Positions 60,565 to 64,000 of a stretch of DNA of 64,000 nucleotides are shown here, in pieces (the first letter of the stretch is position 1; every line of letters starts with the position of its first letter). Both the position numbers and the translations under genes were made by a program. This stretch comes from Larus michahellis (lineage: Eukaryota; Chordata; Aves; Charadriiformes; Laridae). A model generated the notes under the pieces. It made no database searches, was not told the DNA's origin, and saw only the letters and a program-made list of their open reading frames with translations. The stretch spans positions 73,384,080-73,448,079 of the forward strand of contig NC_133897.1 of NCBI RefSeq assembly GCF_964199755.1. The letters run 5' to 3'.

Positions 60565-60572
60565 TGTAAATA
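60565..60572 (+). promoter_or_regulatory. FAM8A1: Pumilio-type element TGTAAATA
   Basis: Exact match to the UGUANAUA Pumilio recognition sequence in the FAM8A1 3' UTR, 75 nt after the AATAAA at 60490 and therefore absent from the shortest predicted transcript form. Motif match only. Confidence 0.4.
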
Positions 60573-60821
60573 ATTTTGGAGCTGTGAACGGTACAGATCA
60601 TGCTAATGGAAGGTAACTTTTTTGCTTCTCTTTGGAGTGAAAGCACTTGTCTATTCCTTGCATATAATGCCAAGCAAAACAACTGAATGTGTTTCAGGAG
60701 CATGCAGAAAACATTAACTGAAATGTGTTATGGGTGTAAATCTATGGAAGTACAAATACTGGTTATTTTCTCTTTATAATTCTGGCTAATTGTTTGTATA
60801 TTCAGAATAACTTAAATACTG

Positions 60822-60827
60822 AATAAA
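60822..60827 (+). promoter_or_regulatory. FAM8A1: Candidate FAM8A1 poly(A) signal AATAAA (proximal/medium)
   Basis: Canonical hexamer 996 nt after the stop, followed within ~40 nt by T/G-rich sequence suitable for cleavage factors. Confidence 0.5.
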
Positions 60828-62430
60828 GAAGCCCAGTATTTTGCATGATTACATAGCTTTGATAATTTGTTTATTCTTATCTTGTTAGTATCTTGGGAAA
60901 GGAATATAAGCAACAATGTTAATGTTTTATTAAAATTTGAGTAAGAGTTTGGAATTCTATAGCCCAGTTTCTGTGCATTCTTCCCTTAACAATAACTATA
61001 CCAACTCTGTGGCTGAAGTTCTTACCTTACCTTCAGTTTTGGACGTTGACAATAGAAATGTTTGAGAGCTTGGTTATCTGTCTTCTCTTCTGGTGAAATA
61101 ACTTGATCAGTAATGTGTTACTGTGCTGCAGTATTTTAGTTTGGTAAGTGGTGGTGTTCTATTTATGCATTCTGTGTATGCGTTCTCATCTTCATTTACA
61201 GTGATGTTTTGGGCGGTCTGAATGCAGCACTTCTGAGGCTGTTAGACCACTTGAAGATATTTAGCTGAAACAGAACTTCAGAGATATCACTTAACTGTTC
61301 TTTCACAGAATTGCACTGTTGAATTAAGTATTGAAGTTAAAAGCTCAGGCGTGGCAGTCAGCCTGACATAAGCTAAGGCTGTCAGAACTAACTGAAGTCC
61401 CTTCTAGGGTGAGTGTTGCCTATTTACAATTTCAGTGTGAGTATAAAAAGAACTTTTGTTCTATTTACTGTAGCCGTGACCTAGAAACTAGGATTCAAGA
61501 CAGGGGGAGGAAGGGAAAAGCAACACCAGGGACTAAAAGCTTATTCCTGCCAATTCAGGTATAAAGGAAAGCATCTCTTACTCTGTAGAAAAATACCACC
61601 CCCTCCTTCCACGGCAGGTAAAGAAGAAAATTACAATTGAAGAACACAGAGCCTGTCCCATGGAAATACATATACATTATACTGTTGTAAACACTAGCTG
61701 TTAGTTTCTCTCTTATGCAAGTTCCATTGAAGATGCAGCTTTTTTTCCCCTGTTTGTAGGATGAATATTTGGCAGGTGATAGAGCTAAGGAAAAGAAGTG
61801 AGACTTGTGGCATTTCTCTGATTCAGGCATCTGGAAACACATAATTGCATATAATCCCTCCACAGCAACAGTGGCAGGAGGTGACTGTCTGACAGCAGCT
61901 TACACATTGCTGACTATTTTCTACTTACAGGAACAGTCATTAGAGCTCTACCCATTTAAGACTCTCATGGAAACAAAAGTTAGCCTTTGTCCTCCTGTCA
62001 GGTGTAGTTCATGAGGAGAAGAGTATCTCATTTTGTATTACCAGCACCTGTAGCTGTACAAGTGCTGAGCAGCATTGGGGTGAAGGGCAGAAGCACTGGC
62101 AAAAAACCTCAGCAACACAGCTGAAGACATTTAAAGCTTCTGGAATTTATGCAGGTCCTTTCAGTTCTAGCTGTCTCAACCATAAACCGAATGCTGTGGC
62201 TTAGCAGAAGTTCAGCTGCGGTTCCCAAATGAACAAGAGCACTTCCTCCCATTTTACTAGAACAATGTTTGTTCTCTACGAAGCTCTTCTAACTGCTACA
62301 GAAGTGGAAAAAACCCCAAATTACTCATTTACAATGGGGTGTACTTTCTCCTCTTGTTAGCTTTTTTTTTTTTTCAAATAGCTCTATAAAAATTAACTGC
62401 AACCATTGCAGCTAGACAGCTGATGTATAG

Positions 62431-62565
62431 CTCCAACCTTAAGACAGTGACATTGATGCTCATTTTAGAGGATCTTAAATTAGTTAGAGGTTCTCTGTTA
62501 GGAAGGAGAGTTTAAGATCCTCTAAAATGAGCATCAATGTCACTGTCAAAAAGCAGAGGTTGGAG
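62431..62565. repeat. Inverted repeat: perfect 37-bp stem plus outer 9-bp stem
   Basis: Inner arms 62443-62479 and 62511-62547 are exact reverse complements (37/37) around a 31-nt loop. After an asymmetric internal loop (3 nt versus 9 nt) the outer arms ctccaacct (62431-62439) and aggttggag (62557-62565) pair over 9 bp. It would form a stable hairpin in RNA from either strand. It is located in the distal FAM8A1 3' UTR, about 100 bp from the predicted NUP153 poly(A) signal. Confidence 0.97.
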
Positions 62566-62666
62566 AAAGCCTGTGACATCACTCAACTTGAGTGCATTAT
62601 CTCATACAGTTACAGCTGCACATGCCTTTGTGGAGAGTTAAAACTGCCAGACAATATTTCGTATTT

Positions 62667-62672
62667 TTTATT
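62667..62672 (-). promoter_or_regulatory. NUP153: Candidate NUP153 poly(A) signal (AATAAA on minus strand)
   Basis: TTTATT on the plus strand, about 1.01 kb past the NUP153 stop. An ATTAAA variant lies at 62726-62731 on the same strand and could act instead. Confidence 0.45.
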
Positions 62673-62713
62673 GATGGCATTTATCCCATGGTTTAACATG
62701 TTAATTATACTGT

Positions 62714-62719
62714 AATAAA
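62714..62719 (+). promoter_or_regulatory. FAM8A1: Candidate distal FAM8A1 poly(A) signal AATAAA
   Basis: Canonical hexamer 2.9 kb after the stop. It lies past the minus-strand NUP153 signal at 62667, so use of both would give overlapping transcripts. Confidence 0.35.
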
Positions 62720-63682
62720 CATGGCTTTAATATTAAACTTTTCCTTATTATCCAAAGTCACCACAGTCCATTTCAGTAAATATAAAAATATATACTTAAT
62801 ACTTTGTACAATACTGGTTTTTGGTCCAAACAAAAATGGATCAGAAAAGCCAATAAACTTACTTTAAGAATTCCCAATTTTAAAGATTTTCTAAATGGAT
62901 TTAGGCAACTTTGAATAATGGGATTTACATAAAATCTGAGACAATACTAAACAAAAATGGCCGTAACACACAAAATTAAAATTTCAATTTCACAGATTTG
63001 TTATGCCAAAAAAGTACATAGAGAAACAAAATTGTATTTACACATGTTTCATAATAAAATAACAAAGGCGAGACAGGTGATAAAGGGCTGTAAGAATGAA
63101 AATATAGAAATAGCATATAATTATTAAATGAAGAACTACAGATCTAACAAGTCCTTAGCATGGATCATCCTTTAATCAGTCTTCCTCTATCAGAAAATTT
63201 TAGTGCACGATACACCCAAACTCACTCACTTCACACATACACCAGCACAAACTCAGCATAGAAATCATTCGTTATCAACATTCTCTACTCTATACAGCAT
63301 CCCTCGCTGATATAATTACAATTTCGAGGCGTCAGTAAACGCAGATGAGCGCACATAGTGGTGCAGATGAAGAGGTATTGTACAAGCCATTCACTGTGCA
63401 GGCTCTAACTCACGGCTATAGCCAGACCATGCCGAGTCAGTGAAAGAAGTAACTTGCTGGAGTCTAAAATAGTTTTGCTTGAGAACGGCCCAGTTGCCAA
63501 CTCTATTCGTTACCAAAAAAAAAAAAATCTAACCGGGGAGAGGGAAGGGAAGGAAAGGGCAGCGGAGTTTTATATTCCTTTAGGCAGATCTGACTTCAGC
63601 TAACCCAGCATGAGGTACGATCCCAACAACTGAACAATGCAGGGTAGTAGCTGCTTCCAAAGTTGCTTTACCAATCAGGCGA

Positions 63683-63767
63683 TTATTTTCTACGTCTAAC
63701 TGCAGTCTTTATCTTCCGACCAGAAACTGAAGATCCAGAGGCAGAGAAAACATTTTTTCCATTAGTC
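63683..63767 (-). CDS. NUP153: NUP153 last coding exon (C-terminus, 27 residues)
   Basis: On the minus strand the acceptor cttttgatag precedes a base that completes a split codon. Then come TNGKNVFSASGSSVSG and the basic tail RKIKTAVRRRK, then TAA (63685-63683). Nup153 is the FG-repeat nucleoporin of the nuclear basket, which binds importin-beta and lamins. NGKNVFS...SGRKIKTAVRRRK is its diagnostic C-terminus. The rest of the gene lies to the right of the window. Tail-to-tail with FAM8A1, as in human. Confidence 0.95.
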
Positions 63768-64000
63768 CTATCAAAAGAAATTAGTAGTTCAGAGTTTAGG
63801 ACAGTGTAGCTGAAAATTCAGTAGCAGCACTGAGTAGATATTCCAGAACAACTCTTTCATAGTCTTGTCTCGCTAGTTATCAGCTGGCAACAAATGGCAT
63901 ATGATGAACGGGAGGAAGAGAGTTCCAGAAACCAAAAGCAATTAAACCTCTCTTATTCAGAAGGTAAATAGCAGCGTAATGGCTAGATAGGGATCTTACC
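63768..64000 (-). other. NUP153: NUP153 last intron (partial)
   Basis: Sequence beyond the NUP153 terminal-exon acceptor up to the window edge. The last bases (ggatcttacc on the plus strand) read ggtaagatcc on the minus strand, which looks like a splice donor, so the penultimate NUP153 exon may end just at the window boundary. Confidence 0.6.

Larger units (their letters stand above)
59827..62735 (+). other. FAM8A1: FAM8A1 3' UTR (maximal extent)
   Basis: Non-coding after the stop codon. AATAAA hexamers at 60490, 60822 and 62714 offer short, medium and long 3' ends. The 60822 site is followed by T/G-rich sequence and looks the best of the first two. If the distal one is used, the inverted repeat at 62431-62565 is in the transcript and the end overlaps the NUP153 3' end. 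Confidence 0.5.
62667..63682 (-). other. NUP153: NUP153 3' UTR
   Basis: Non-coding, AT-rich sequence downstream (on the minus strand) of the NUP153 stop, up to the first plausible poly(A) hexamer. No repeats are recognised apart from an A-run at about 63515-63527 (T-run in the transcript). Confidence 0.6.

Noticed and set aside
1-64000. Possible tRNA, snRNA or 5S genes with internal promoter boxes
   Set aside because: I found no GGTTCGAATCC-like B box or other complete internal promoter by reading. A tRNAscan or Rfam search would be decisive, but I cannot run one.

Overview
This is a vertebrate, almost certainly avian, nuclear genomic window. The evidence is (i) five copies of CR1 retrotransposon sequence whose 3' ends carry the ATTCTATG/ATTCTGTG-type octamer tail typical of bird CR1, (ii) compact introns and an AT-rich intergenic background broken by one sharp CpG island, and (iii) the gene order CAP2 > FAM8A1 > < NUP153, which is also the order at human 6p22.3. 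The species cannot be named from the sequence alone. There are no bacterial genes, operons, CRISPR arrays or phage. Nearly all open reading frames outside the exons listed here look like chance or repeat-derived frames.

Layout. Positions 1-43200 hold the 3' two thirds of CAP2 (plus strand; an actin-monomer recycling protein): ten coding exons at 6658-42008, encoding 404 residues that correspond to about residue 75 to the end of the ~477-residue human protein. The window opens inside a CAP2 intron, so the first ~74 codons lie upstream. The 3' UTR runs to a poly(A) signal near 43177. Positions 43200-50220 are intergenic and hold one 770-bp CR1. A CpG island at about 50220-51800 is the promoter and first exon of FAM8A1 (plus strand; an ER membrane RDD-domain protein of the HRD1 ubiquitin-ligase/ERAD complex). 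All five of its coding exons are present (50919-59826, 362 codons plus stop), with a long 3' UTR. The right edge (about 62670-63767) holds, on the minus strand, the last coding exon (27 residues) and 3' UTR of NUP153, a nuclear-basket nucleoporin. FAM8A1 and NUP153 therefore converge tail to tail near 62.7 kb. The three genes are neighbours by conserved synteny and do not form a functional pathway.

Most notable points: (1) The CAP2 exon at 19640 is preceded by an expanded TTTCC/TTCCC/TTTTCC satellite. It gives 449 nt with no A and a single G running straight into the splice acceptor, so no ordinary branch-point adenosine exists within 450 nt. The exon is 144 nt and phase 0-0, so skipping would stay in frame. 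(2) A perfect 37-bp inverted repeat with a further outer 9-bp stem lies at 62431-62565, at the FAM8A1/NUP153 convergence point. (3) A four-run G-quadruplex motif straddles the FAM8A1 intron 1 splice donor, and an NRF1-type site sits just upstream of the start codon. (4) The CAP2 exon encoding most of the WH2 actin-binding motif ends in an unusual GTCAGA donor. I see no undescribed multi-gene system; the first two items are the best candidates for something new.
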